Part shown: positions 34,032 to 41,171 of the stretch, piece after piece
How the letters are laid out: each line of letters starts with the position of its first letter
How positions within the stretch are numbered: the stretch's first letter is position 1
Source: Alteraurantiacibacter aquimixticola
GTDB taxonomy: Bacteria; Pseudomonadota; Alphaproteobacteria; Sphingomonadales; Sphingomonadaceae
Direction: 5' to 3'
Assembly: GCF_004965515.1 (NCBI RefSeq)
Contig: NZ_SSHH01000004.1
Coordinates: 62,001-126,000, forward strand
DNA length: 64,000 nt
Notes under the pieces: model-generated
What the model saw: the letters and a program-made list of their open reading frames with translations, nothing else
What the model was told of the DNA's origin: nothing
Databases searched by the model: none
Position numbers and translations under genes: made by a program

Positions 34032-34045
34032 TTGACCCGTATCAA
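34032..34045 (-). promoter_or_regulatory. FNR/FixK-like binding site
   Basis: TTGAC-CCGT-ATCAA differs from the TTGAT-N4-ATCAA consensus by one base. Its centre is 61.5 bases from the start of the 50-aa gene at 33977, the spacing expected for class II activation. Confidence 0.5.
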
Positions 34046-34229
34046 GCCTGAGTCGCGGCGAAACGAGGCGTTTCAACGGTTCGCCGCAGCTGGCAGATGA
34101 ACGCCAGATAAACGAAGCGCTTTGGTCGCGCGGAAAAACCGCATGGTCGCTTTGGGGGGTGCCAAGCTGCCGGTTTGCATGGCCCTATCATGGTTAACGG
34201 GGGGATCGAACCGGACGAAGGAAGATCCC

Positions 34230-34526
34230 GTGAAGACAATTGCTGCCACTCTTGCCATTTCAATCGCCGTGCTGGGCATGAGCGCCAGCGCCGCCATGGC
34301 GCAGGACATACCGCCGCCGCCCGAACCGCCGGAGGCCCCGGCGCCGGACGAGCCGCTGCCCCCGCCGCCCCCCGAAGCACCGCCCACCGCGGAACCCGAC
34401 ATGCCCGCCCCGCCCGACGGGGAACCTGCGCCCGAGCCGCTTGACCCGGCGGATGAAGACTGGGAAGAGGAGGATACACAGGCCACGATCCTCGACCCGC
34501 TCGATCCCGCAGGGCTCGATGGGTGA
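34230..34526 (+). CDS. secreted proline-rich acidic protein
   Basis: 98 aa with a GTG start and signal peptide (MKTIAATLAISIAVLGMSAS, then AAMAQ). The mature part is dominated by proline and glutamate (PPPPEPPEAPAPDEPLPPPP), ending with an acidic tail (ADEDWEEEDTQ). Low complexity, probably unfolded in the periplasm or on the surface. A second proline-rich gene lies 250 bases downstream. Confidence 0.7.
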   Translation: MKTIAATLAISIAVLGMSASAAMAQDIPPPPEPPEAPAPDEPLPPPPPEAPPTAEPDMPAPPDGEPAPEPLDPADEDWEEEDTQATILDPLDPAGLDG

Positions 34527-34592
34527 GGTGACGGAATAAGAGAGCCTGAGCGCGCGGACTCCTCAAACACTTGCGCGCGAAAGGTCGCATGG

Positions 34593-34630
34593 ACGGCGGA
34601 TCCCCCCAAGGGATCCGCCGTTTCCTTTTG
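34593..34630 (+). terminator. rho-independent terminator
   Basis: ACGGCGGATCC pairs with GGATCCGCCGT (11-bp perfect stem, 7-base loop), followed by TTTCCTTTT. It ends the transcript of the proline-rich secreted protein gene. Confidence 0.85.
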
Positions 34631-34774
34631 TGGCGGTGCGCAGGCGCCAGTGTATTTGCGGAACGTCAATGCCGCGATGCAGGTTCAGGCTAAGGTGAGT
34701 GCAGCGTGGATGGCCGCGCAAGCGAGTCCATCGCCGCAAGCCATCGCCAAGGGAGCCCCAAAAGGAGCAGAGCC

Positions 34775-34969
34775 ATGAGCCAGGACGAGCCGACCCCGAC
34801 ACCCCCGCCGAGCCCTCCGGAGACGCCGGCGCCCGACCTGCCGCCCGAAACGCCCGTCCCGCCGGAACCGCTCACCCCCGACCCGGGGCCGCCCGAAACG
34901 CCGCCCTTTATCGAGCCCGACCCGTCAGGGCCTCCGAGCGAGACGCCGCCGCCGGATCCGTTTGATTGA
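34775..34969 (+). CDS. small proline-rich protein without signal peptide
   Basis: 64 aa, more than one third proline, with E-T-P and P-P-E repeats (PETPAPDLPPETPVPPEP). The AAAGGAG ribosome binding site before the ATG at 34775 supports real translation. No signal peptide or membrane segment. Shares its bias with the secreted protein at 34230; function unknown. Confidence 0.6.
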   Translation: MSQDEPTPTPPPSPPETPAPDLPPETPVPPEPLTPDPGPPETPPFIEPDPSGPPSETPPPDPFD

Positions 34970-35032
34970 GGGGTCGAGCGCAATCGAGGTGTAGCGCAGA
35001 TATTACCACCCAAGCGCTCAATATCTTAATAG

Positions 35033-36010
35033 CTATGCGCCCCGCTCTTGCACGAGGGAATTGTAAATATCGATTTCCTCTTCACCAATATCGCTAGGCG
35101 AATGCTGCGCAGGGAATACTAAGTGAATCCGGTAACCTTTTAATATCTCATTGGTCCGCGTTTCATAGGATTCCGATTTCTTGCGACCACCAACGAACAT
35201 TACAACGTCTCGAACATTACGTTCGGGCATTTTTTCCCGAAGCCATGCTAGAGAAGTTGACAGACTTGCTAAGGGTAAAATGCGTACCTCTACAGGAACG
35301 CATTTCCCGCCGTGCAAGGCGGCATTTGACCAAGGCAGGTCATCCTCGTCGAAATGCTCGTCAAAAGGAAAGCGAGGCTTTGTAGCGAATCCATTTGAAT
35401 TTAACACACCATCAATAAATAAATCAAAATCAATAACCCCATCAAGATAAGAAGGTGCCTGGAGCATTGACCGAGAAATGAGAGATGCGACCTCTTCCGC
35501 CATGTCTTCTTCGCTTTTAAATGATTTTAGCAGCCCTTCAGAAAGTATTGCAGCGCCAGCGTTGTAGGCTAGTTTACCAGAGATTTGATTTATCAAAGTG
35601 CGGGCGAACGCGCAAACGGCTACGATGGCCAAAATCGCTTCGTCTTCGTCGAAATCCAAGCGGTAGTCGTGGGTACTCGGATTCCGATAATCCTCTCTGT
35701 ATCTAGTGAGCTGCTTGAGCACTCGAGGTCGCAAGAGCTTCTTTTCTTCCAAATAGCTCTCAATCTGGTGAGGCGTGAGGCGAGCGGGATCCTCATCCGC
35801 CAATACGCGATACGCCTCTTTTAGCCCGCCTTCATACGCTTGATTGCAGCGATAGATGGCGTCAGTGAAGCTATCCTGTTCGCCGTCGTCTTCGCGCTCG
35901 AAGTGGCGAATTGCTGCGACGATATGACGGCGAATAGCTTTCAACCCCGGAGTGAAAGGTCCTTCCGGAAGCGGCGCAACTGCGGAGTCGAAGATCGCAA
36001 GAAGATCCAT
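35033..36010 (-). CDS. HEPN-motif protein, possible abortive-infection or stress gene
   Basis: 325-aa soluble protein of unrecognised family. Residues ~50-140 form a helical domain with R109-NPST-H114 (DYRNPSTHDYRLDFDEDEA), a HEPN-type R-x4-H that recurs in Abi-like proteins, followed by a hydrophobic helix (ILAIVAVCAFARTLINQ). The C-terminal half looks alpha/beta (RDVVMFVGGRKKSES, YRIHLVFPAQHSPSDIG), possibly a Rossmann-like domain. It is markedly less GC-rich than its neighbours nrdB and the proline-rich genes, pointing to recent acquisition. No partner gene is adjacent. Confidence 0.7.
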   Translation of the reverse strand: MDLLAIFDSAVAPLPEGPFTPGLKAIRRHIVAAIRHFEREDDGEQDSFTDAIYRCNQAYEGGLKEAYRVLADEDPARLTPHQIESYLEEKKLLRPRVLKQLTRYREDYRNPSTHDYRLDFDEDEAILAIVAVCAFARTLINQISGKLAYNAGAAILSEGLLKSFKSEEDMAEEVASLISRSMLQAPSYLDGVIDFDLFIDGVLNSNGFATKPRFPFDEHFDEDDLPWSNAALHGGKCVPVEVRILPLASLSTSLAWLREKMPERNVRDVVMFVGGRKKSESYETRTNEILKGYRIHLVFPAQHSPSDIGEEEIDIYNSLVQERGA

Positions 36011-36030
36011 CGCGTCAGACGAGCGACCGG

Positions 36031-37089
36031 CTACTCCGCCGCTTCGGTAGCTCCACCCTCGCCGAACATGTCCGGGCCCTCGTCCACCACTTCTTCCTCG
36101 TTCGCGGCCTTGGCCTTCTGGCGGCTGTCAAAGCTCGACCAGACGTCCTGCCAGTTACCCTTGGTGGCGCCCTTGGAATATTCGGTGGCGCGGGTTTCGA
36201 AGAAGTTGGCGTGCTCCACGCCGTTCAGCAGCGGGGCGAGCCAGGGCAGCGGGTGGTCGTCGATCATGTAGATCGCCGGCAGGCCCAGCTGCGACAGGCG
36301 CCAGTCGGCGATATAGCGGATGTAGCGCTTGATTTCCTTCGCCGTCATGCCGGGCACGGGGCCCTGTTCGAAGGCGAGATCGATGAAGGCATCTTCCAGG
36401 CGCACCGTCTTCTGGCACATATCCATGATGTCTTCCTTCACCGCCTTGGTGAGGCAGTCCCTCTCAGCACAGAAGGCGTGGAACAGGCGGGTGATGCCTT
36501 CGCAATGCAGGCTTTCATCGCGCACGGACCATGACACGATCTGCCCCATGCCCTTCATCTTGTTGAAGCGCGGGAAGTTCATCAGCATGGCGAAGCTGGC
36601 GAAGAGCTGCAGCCCTTCGGTAAAGCCGCCGAACATGGCCAGCGTGCGGGCAATGTCCTCGTCATTGTCGACGCCGAATTCCTGCAGGTAGTCGTGCTTG
36701 TCCTTCATTTCCTCATATTCGAGGAACATGCCGTATTCGCTTTCGGGCATGCCGATCGTGTCGAGCAGGTGCGAGTATGCGGCAATATGGATCGTCTCCA
36801 TATTGCTGAACGCCGCCAGCATCATCTTCACCTCGGTCGGCTTGAAGACGCGGCCGTATTTCTCATGATAGCAATCCTGCACCTCGACATCGGCTTGCGT
36901 GAAGAAGCGGAAGATCTGGGTGAGCAAATTGCGCTCATGATCGGTGAGGTTCTGCGCCCAGTCGCGGCAATCCTCGCCCAAAGGCACTTCCTCGGGCATC
37001 CAGTGGACCTGCTGCTGCCGCTTCCAGAACTCATAGGCCCAGGGATATTCAAAGGGCTTGTAGGTCTTGCGGGCTTCGAGCAACGACAT
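36031..37089 (-). CDS. nrdB: ribonucleoside-diphosphate reductase, beta subunit (class Ia)
   Basis: 352 aa. Carries the diiron centre and tyrosyl radical of class Ia RNR. Metal-ligand regions: WDLxxD-like DCRDWAQNLTDHER, then TQADVEVQDCYHEKYGR-type helix, NMETIHIAAYSHLLD (E, H) and SVRDESLHCEGITRLFH (E, H). The NrdA-binding C-terminal tail ends PDMFGEGGATEAAE. No N-terminal ATP-cone. nrdA is on the same strand about 4 kb upstream, an unusually wide separation. Confidence 0.95.
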   Translation of the reverse strand: MSLLEARKTYKPFEYPWAYEFWKRQQQVHWMPEEVPLGEDCRDWAQNLTDHERNLLTQIFRFFTQADVEVQDCYHEKYGRVFKPTEVKMMLAAFSNMETIHIAAYSHLLDTIGMPESEYGMFLEYEEMKDKHDYLQEFGVDNDEDIARTLAMFGGFTEGLQLFASFAMLMNFPRFNKMKGMGQIVSWSVRDESLHCEGITRLFHAFCAERDCLTKAVKEDIMDMCQKTVRLEDAFIDLAFEQGPVPGMTAKEIKRYIRYIADWRLSQLGLPAIYMIDDHPLPWLAPLLNGVEHANFFETRATEYSKGATKGNWQDVWSSFDSRQKAKAANEEEVVDEGPDMFGEGGATEAAE

Positions 37090-37255
37090 CTGGTACCTCC
37101 GGCATGAATCGCGAATGACCTATATAGGGAACCATCATGCGAATTCGAAGGCAAGCGGGCCGATTCAAGCGGGGATAAATCACCCGGTGAAGCGTGGCTG
37201 GCGTGAGTCGAACGGAGGGCGCGGGCGGGCTGCCCCGGCCGAAGGTCCGTAGCCC

Positions 37256-37555
37256 TTAGTCGTCACCCTTGGAGAAGCGGCGCGAGATTTCCAGCAGGAT
37301 CAGGATGGGCGTGGCCCACAGCCAGGTCAGCAGGCTCGCCTCGCGCCAGCCGCCGCTTTCGGGCAGCATCATCGAGCAGCCATAGACCTCCAGCACGTTT
37401 TCCGGCGTGCAGGTGGAGGGCCAGAAGGCGCCGAAATAGAGATACAGGCCGAGGCCGAGCCATCCCGCCTGTGCCATATACAGCGCGAAATAGCGCGACA
37501 CGCGAACATCGCCATACCCGTGATGGGTGGGAAACCTCTTTGCACCCCTGCTCAT
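37256..37555 (-). CDS. small two-helix membrane protein
   Basis: 99 aa. Two hydrophobic segments (ALYMAQAGWLGLGLYLYFGA and LLTWLWATPILILLEISRR) with two cysteines between them (STCTPENVLEVYGCSMML). No family recognised. The start at 37555 (MSRGAKRF) is likely but not fixed by a clear ribosome binding site. Confidence 0.6.
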   Translation of the reverse strand: MSRGAKRFPTHHGYGDVRVSRYFALYMAQAGWLGLGLYLYFGAFWPSTCTPENVLEVYGCSMMLPESGGWREASLLTWLWATPILILLEISRRFSKGDD

Positions 37556-37739
37556 AAGGCAGAGCCATACGCCGGGTGTAGTTAATGATTCGCTACTGGA
37601 AACTGGTTTCTCAGGCGTCAATTTTTACCGGTGCCATCAACGAAAACGGAACCCTTCTGGCGGAAAATCTTGCCCAATCCCGCGCCATTGCCTCAAGCTG
37701 GCGGGACCGGAGGAAAAGGGGATCACGCGCTTGGACAAG

Positions 37740-38351
37740 ATGGAAAACCGCCGCCCGCTGAAGACGCGGCAGGCCGGGTGGGCACAAGCGCTGGCGCGCG
37801 GGCTGGGGCGCAGCGGGCTGACGCCCAATGCGATCTCGACGATCGGCATCCTGTTTGCCGCGGCGGGCGCATGGGCCTTCGTGCAGGCGGAGAGCGCGCC
37901 GCTGTTATGGCTTGGCGGCGCGGTGGCGATCCAGCTGCGCCTGCTCGCCAATATGCTGGACGGGCTGGTCGCGGTCGAGGGCGGGAAGAAGAGCGCCACC
38001 GGCCCCTTGTTCAACGAACTGCCCGACCGCGCGGAGGACGCGCTGCTGCTGATCGGCGCGGGCTATGGCTGCGGCATGGCGGAGCTTGGCTATGGCGCCA
38101 CGATCCTGGCCTTCGGCACCGCCTATATCCGCGCCACTGGCGGCGCGCTGGGTTTCGCGCAGGATTTCGTCGGGCCGATGGCGAAGCAGCACCGCATGTT
38201 CGTGCTGACCGTGGGCGCGCTCGGCGCGCTGGCGATGGGTGACGGGTTTGCGGTGGAGATCGCGCTGTGGATCATCGCCGTGGGTGCGGCTGTGACCTGC
38301 GCGGTGCGGAGCTTGCGGATCGCGGGCCTGCTGAAAGACGCCGGGCAATGA
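37740..38351 (+). CDS. CDP-alcohol phosphatidyltransferase-like protein (YnbA-like)
   Basis: 203-aa membrane protein. It has the CDP-alcohol transferase motif in altered form: NMLDGLVAVE replaces DxxDGxxAR and GPLFNELPDRAED replaces Gx3Dx3D, leaving D-G and D-x3-D. Hydrophobic helices flank it (AISTIGILFAAAGAWAF, LALWIIAVGAAVTCAV-type). With the acyltransferase and CdsA-like genes that follow it resembles the E. coli ynbABC arrangement. It probably transfers a headgroup to CDP-diacylglycerol; substrate unknown. ATGA overlap with the next gene. Confidence 0.82.
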   Translation: MENRRPLKTRQAGWAQALARGLGRSGLTPNAISTIGILFAAAGAWAFVQAESAPLLWLGGAVAIQLRLLANMLDGLVAVEGGKKSATGPLFNELPDRAEDALLLIGAGYGCGMAELGYGATILAFGTAYIRATGGALGFAQDFVGPMAKQHRMFVLTVGALGALAMGDGFAVEIALWIIAVGAAVTCAVRSLRIAGLLKDAGQ

Positions 38352-38962
38352 TCGCAAGCCTCGTGCGCGAAATCATCTTCGCGCTCACCCGCTTCCTTGT
38401 TGGCGGCAATGCCCGCTGGATCGGCTGCGGGCCGGACCAGGAGCAGCGGATCTATTTCGCCAATCATGCGAGCCATCTCGACACGATCATATTGTGGGCC
38501 TGCCTGCCGCCGACGCTGCGGCGCAAGACCCACCCGGTCGCGGCGGCCGATTACTGGGGGCGCAATGCCTTCACCCGCTTTATCGCCTTGGACGTGCTCA
38601 ATGCCGTGCTGGTGGAGCGTGCCGGCAGCCGCGATCCGCTCGCGCCCTTGCGCGATGTGCTGGACAAGGGGGAGAGCCTGATCATCTTTCCCGAAGGCAC
38701 ACGCGGCAAGGAAGTGCTGCCCGGAACGTTCAAGTCCGGCCTCCACCACCTCGCCCGCGATTACCCGCAAGCGCAACTGGTGCCGGTCTATCTCGCCAAC
38801 CTTGCGCGCGCCTATCCCAAGGGAGCGGTGGTGCCCGCGCCGATCAACTGTGTCGCCAATTTCGGCACGCCGCTCGCGCTGGCGGAGGATGAGGACAAGG
38901 GCGCGTTCCTCGAACGGGCGCGCAAGGCGGTGGCCGGACTTTCAGGGGAGATGCAAGCATGA
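38348..38962 (+). CDS. 1-acyl-sn-glycerol-3-phosphate acyltransferase-like (PlsC family)
   Basis: 204 aa. Catalytic H-x4-D is NHASHLD (H40, D45) and the phosphate-binding motif is FPEGTRG (114-120). One N-terminal hydrophobic segment. Would acylate lysophosphatidate to phosphatidate, feeding the CdsA-like enzyme encoded next. Four-base overlaps on both sides make a tight operon 37740-39894. Confidence 0.9.
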   Translation: MIASLVREIIFALTRFLVGGNARWIGCGPDQEQRIYFANHASHLDTIILWACLPPTLRRKTHPVAAADYWGRNAFTRFIALDVLNAVLVERAGSRDPLAPLRDVLDKGESLIIFPEGTRGKEVLPGTFKSGLHHLARDYPQAQLVPVYLANLARAYPKGAVVPAPINCVANFGTPLALAEDEDKGAFLERARKAVAGLSGEMQA

Positions 38963-39894
38963 GCGACACGATGATCCTGCTGTTCGGCGGCGTGGTGGCG
39001 ATCCTGCTGTTCGCCTCCACCGTCGGCTTCATCCTCTCCCGCCGGGTGACGAGCGAAAGCGGCCGCGCGACGGTCGACAATCTCAATGCCCGGATCAAGG
39101 CATGGTGGCTGATGATCGCGATCTTCGCGGTCGCCTTCGCCTTCGGCAAGATCGTGACCGTCGTGCTGTTCGCATTGGTCAGTTTCTATTGCCTGCGCGA
39201 ATTCCTCTCGATCTCGCCGGGGCGGGCGGAGGACCATGCGGCGATCGTCTGGGCCTTCTACATCTTCATCCCGCTGCAATACTGGCTGATCGCGGTGGAA
39301 TGGCGCACGCTTTTCGCCATCGCGATCCCGGTCTGGGCCTTCCTCTGGCTGCCGGTCATGTCCGTACTGAAGGGGGAGACCGAGGACTTCCTCCAGCGCA
39401 ACGCACGCATCCAGTGGGCGCTGATGCTGACCGTGTTCTGCATCAGCCATGCGCCCGCTCTGCTGATCCTCGACATTCCGGGTTTCGAGGAGAACTTCCT
39501 GCTGCTGTTCTTCCTCATCACCGTGGTCCAGCTGTCCGACGTGTTGCAATATGTGTTCGGCAAGATCTTCGGCCGCCGCAAGGTCGCGCCGCGCGTCAGC
39601 CCAGCCAAGACCTGGGAAGGGCTTGTCGGCGGAGGCCTTACCGCCTCGGCCGTCGGCGCTGGCCTGTGGTGGATCACGCCTTTCGCACCCTGGCAGGCGG
39701 CTTTGATGGCGCTTGCCATCGTGGTGGCGGGCTTTGTCGGCGGGCTGGTGCTTTCGGCAGTCAAGCGCTCGCTGGGCGCAAAGGACTGGGGCACGATGAT
39801 CGAGGGGCATGGCGGGGCGATGGACCGGATGGACTCAGTCAGCTTCGCGGCGCCCGTTTTCTTCCACCTCACCAACTACTTCTTCGGCGCCTAA
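38959..39894 (+). CDS. phosphatidate cytidylyltransferase (CdsA family)
   Basis: 311 aa, about eight hydrophobic segments. The CdsA signature is complete at residues ~260-285: SAVKRSLGAKDWGTMIEGHG, then GAMDRMDS. Makes CDP-diacylglycerol from phosphatidate and CTP. Because it sits with a PlsC-like and a CDP-alcohol transferase gene, it is likely a pathway-specific copy and not the housekeeping cdsA; this is inferred. Confidence 0.92.
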   Translation: MSDTMILLFGGVVAILLFASTVGFILSRRVTSESGRATVDNLNARIKAWWLMIAIFAVAFAFGKIVTVVLFALVSFYCLREFLSISPGRAEDHAAIVWAFYIFIPLQYWLIAVEWRTLFAIAIPVWAFLWLPVMSVLKGETEDFLQRNARIQWALMLTVFCISHAPALLILDIPGFEENFLLLFFLITVVQLSDVLQYVFGKIFGRRKVAPRVSPAKTWEGLVGGGLTASAVGAGLWWITPFAPWQAALMALAIVVAGFVGGLVLSAVKRSLGAKDWGTMIEGHGGAMDRMDSVSFAAPVFFHLTNYFFGA

Positions 39895-39895
39895 C

Positions 39896-40441
39896 ATGGG
39901 CGCGCTGTTCGCGCTCGTCGCCATATGGGCGCTGGCGGAGGCAGTGCTGTTCTTCGTGGTGGCCGATGTGCCGATCATGATACTGGGCGCACGCTTCGGC
40001 CGTTACCGCGCGCTGCAGGCGGCGGCACTCGCTACCGTCTTCGCGGGTATCGGCGGGGTCGTTACCTATCTGTGGGCGGAGAGCGATCCGCAGGGGAGCC
40101 TTGCAGCCATGCTCGCCCTGCCGGGGATCGACCGCGAGCTGTATGAGGCCGCCGCCGAACAATGGCGCAGCGAAGGCGTGATGGGCATGACCAAAGGCTC
40201 CTTCTCCGGCGTGCCCTACAAGCTCTATGCCCATGCCGCAGCTGTGAAGGGCAGCAGCCTCGCCTTCTTCGCCGCCGCGTCGATCTCCGCGCGGTTGCCG
40301 CGTTTCCTTGCCGTGGCCATGGTGGCGGGCGCAGCGGGTCCGCTGCTACGCGCAAAGCTGGGCGAGCGGATTTTCTGGGCGGTATTCGCCCTTTGCTGGA
40401 CGGTGTTCTACGTCTGGTACTGGAACGCGATGGGCGCTTGA
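39896..40441 (+). CDS. membrane protein of the phospholipid operon
   Basis: 181-aa protein with four or more hydrophobic segments (LFALVAIWALAEAVLFFVVA, ALATVFAGIGGVVTYLW, FWAVFALCWTVFYVWYW). It begins one base after the CdsA-like stop. Layout and the DVPIMILGARFGR loop resemble small DedA-like or YqaA-like proteins, but no confident family assignment is possible. Likely involved in lipid handling from context. Confidence 0.72.
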   Translation: MGALFALVAIWALAEAVLFFVVADVPIMILGARFGRYRALQAAALATVFAGIGGVVTYLWAESDPQGSLAAMLALPGIDRELYEAAAEQWRSEGVMGMTKGSFSGVPYKLYAHAAAVKGSSLAFFAAASISARLPRFLAVAMVAGAAGPLLRAKLGERIFWAVFALCWTVFYVWYWNAMGA

Positions 40442-40444
40442 GCC

Positions 40445-40759
40445 CTAGTCCTTCGCCTTTTTAGACCCGAAGAAGCTGCCGCCACCGAGCACGGTGATGC
40501 CGAGGAAGAAGCCGAAATCGTACCAGCCGCCTTCATTGGGCACGGCATAAACGGCGATGTCGCTATCGAACAGTGATCCGATCCAGGCCCAGGGGAAGAT
40601 GAAGCCGTGCCACAGGCCCCACCAGAAGCCGGGCACGTCCTCTCCATGCGCCACGCCCGCATCGATCTGGCTGGCGCAGGCGGAGAGCAGCAGGACGAGA
40701 GCACCGGCCAGCGCTGCACGTGCAAACTTCGAACCTTGGTGGGACGCTTCCTGGCTCAT
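40445..40759 (-). CDS. putative lipoprotein
   Basis: 104 aa with a hydrophobic N-terminus ending in a lipobox (LVLLLSAC, Cys28) and a mature part rich in Trp, Phe and Gly (GFWWGLWHGFIFPWAWIGSL, then FGFFLGITVLGGGSFFG), ending in KKAKD. The mature part has two possible membrane segments. No family recognised. Confidence 0.75.
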   Translation of the reverse strand: MSQEASHQGSKFARAALAGALVLLLSACASQIDAGVAHGEDVPGFWWGLWHGFIFPWAWIGSLFDSDIAVYAVPNEGGWYDFGFFLGITVLGGGSFFGSKKAKD

Positions 40760-40812
40760 GATTGGAAGGTAGCGGAGGTGTATTATTGGGTCAATACGGC
40801 TAGCGCGAGACC

Positions 40813-41031
40813 TCAGTACTGATCCTGCAGGCGGCGATTTTCAGAGCGCTGGCCCTCGACGAAGACGCCTTGGAATTCGCCGTCATCCTCGCTGGCATAG
40901 AAGTCTTCGAGATCTGCGGCAGTGGTCGCGGGGGCGCTGGGCGCCGGCACCATTGTCGATTGCGGGCGCGGCGCATTGGCGTTGGCGGCATCCTGCTGCC
41001 CCTCCGTTACGGCGGGATCGGCGCTGAACAT
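40813..41031 (-). CDS. small acidic protein, doubtful
   Basis: 72 aa from the ATG at 41031. Ala/Pro-rich start (QQDAANANAPRPQSTMVPAP) and an acidic middle (ADLEDFYASEDDGEFQGVF). No ribosome binding site is clear and no family is recognised. Listed because it fills the gap between a lipoprotein gene and the nrdA terminator and has regular codon use. Confidence 0.35.
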   Translation of the reverse strand: MFSADPAVTEGQQDAANANAPRPQSTMVPAPSAPATTAADLEDFYASEDDGEFQGVFVEGQRSENRRLQDQY

Positions 41032-41101
41032 GTCATGGTCCGCATAACATCGCAACGAACCTCGACACAGGTTTACGAAAATCTGATCTCACAGACGAAA
41101 A

Positions 41102-41130
41102 ACGGGCAAGGTTTTTATCACCTTGCCCGT
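41102..41130 (-). terminator. rho-independent terminator of nrdA
   Basis: ACGGGCAAGG (41102-41111) pairs perfectly with CCTTGCCCGT (41121-41130), 9-base loop; on the minus strand a T-rich stretch follows. It lies 42 bases after the nrdA stop. Confidence 0.85.
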
Positions 41131-41171
41131 CTTCGATCTGCGGCGTGTTTACGTTATGGCGCAGGGTCCTA

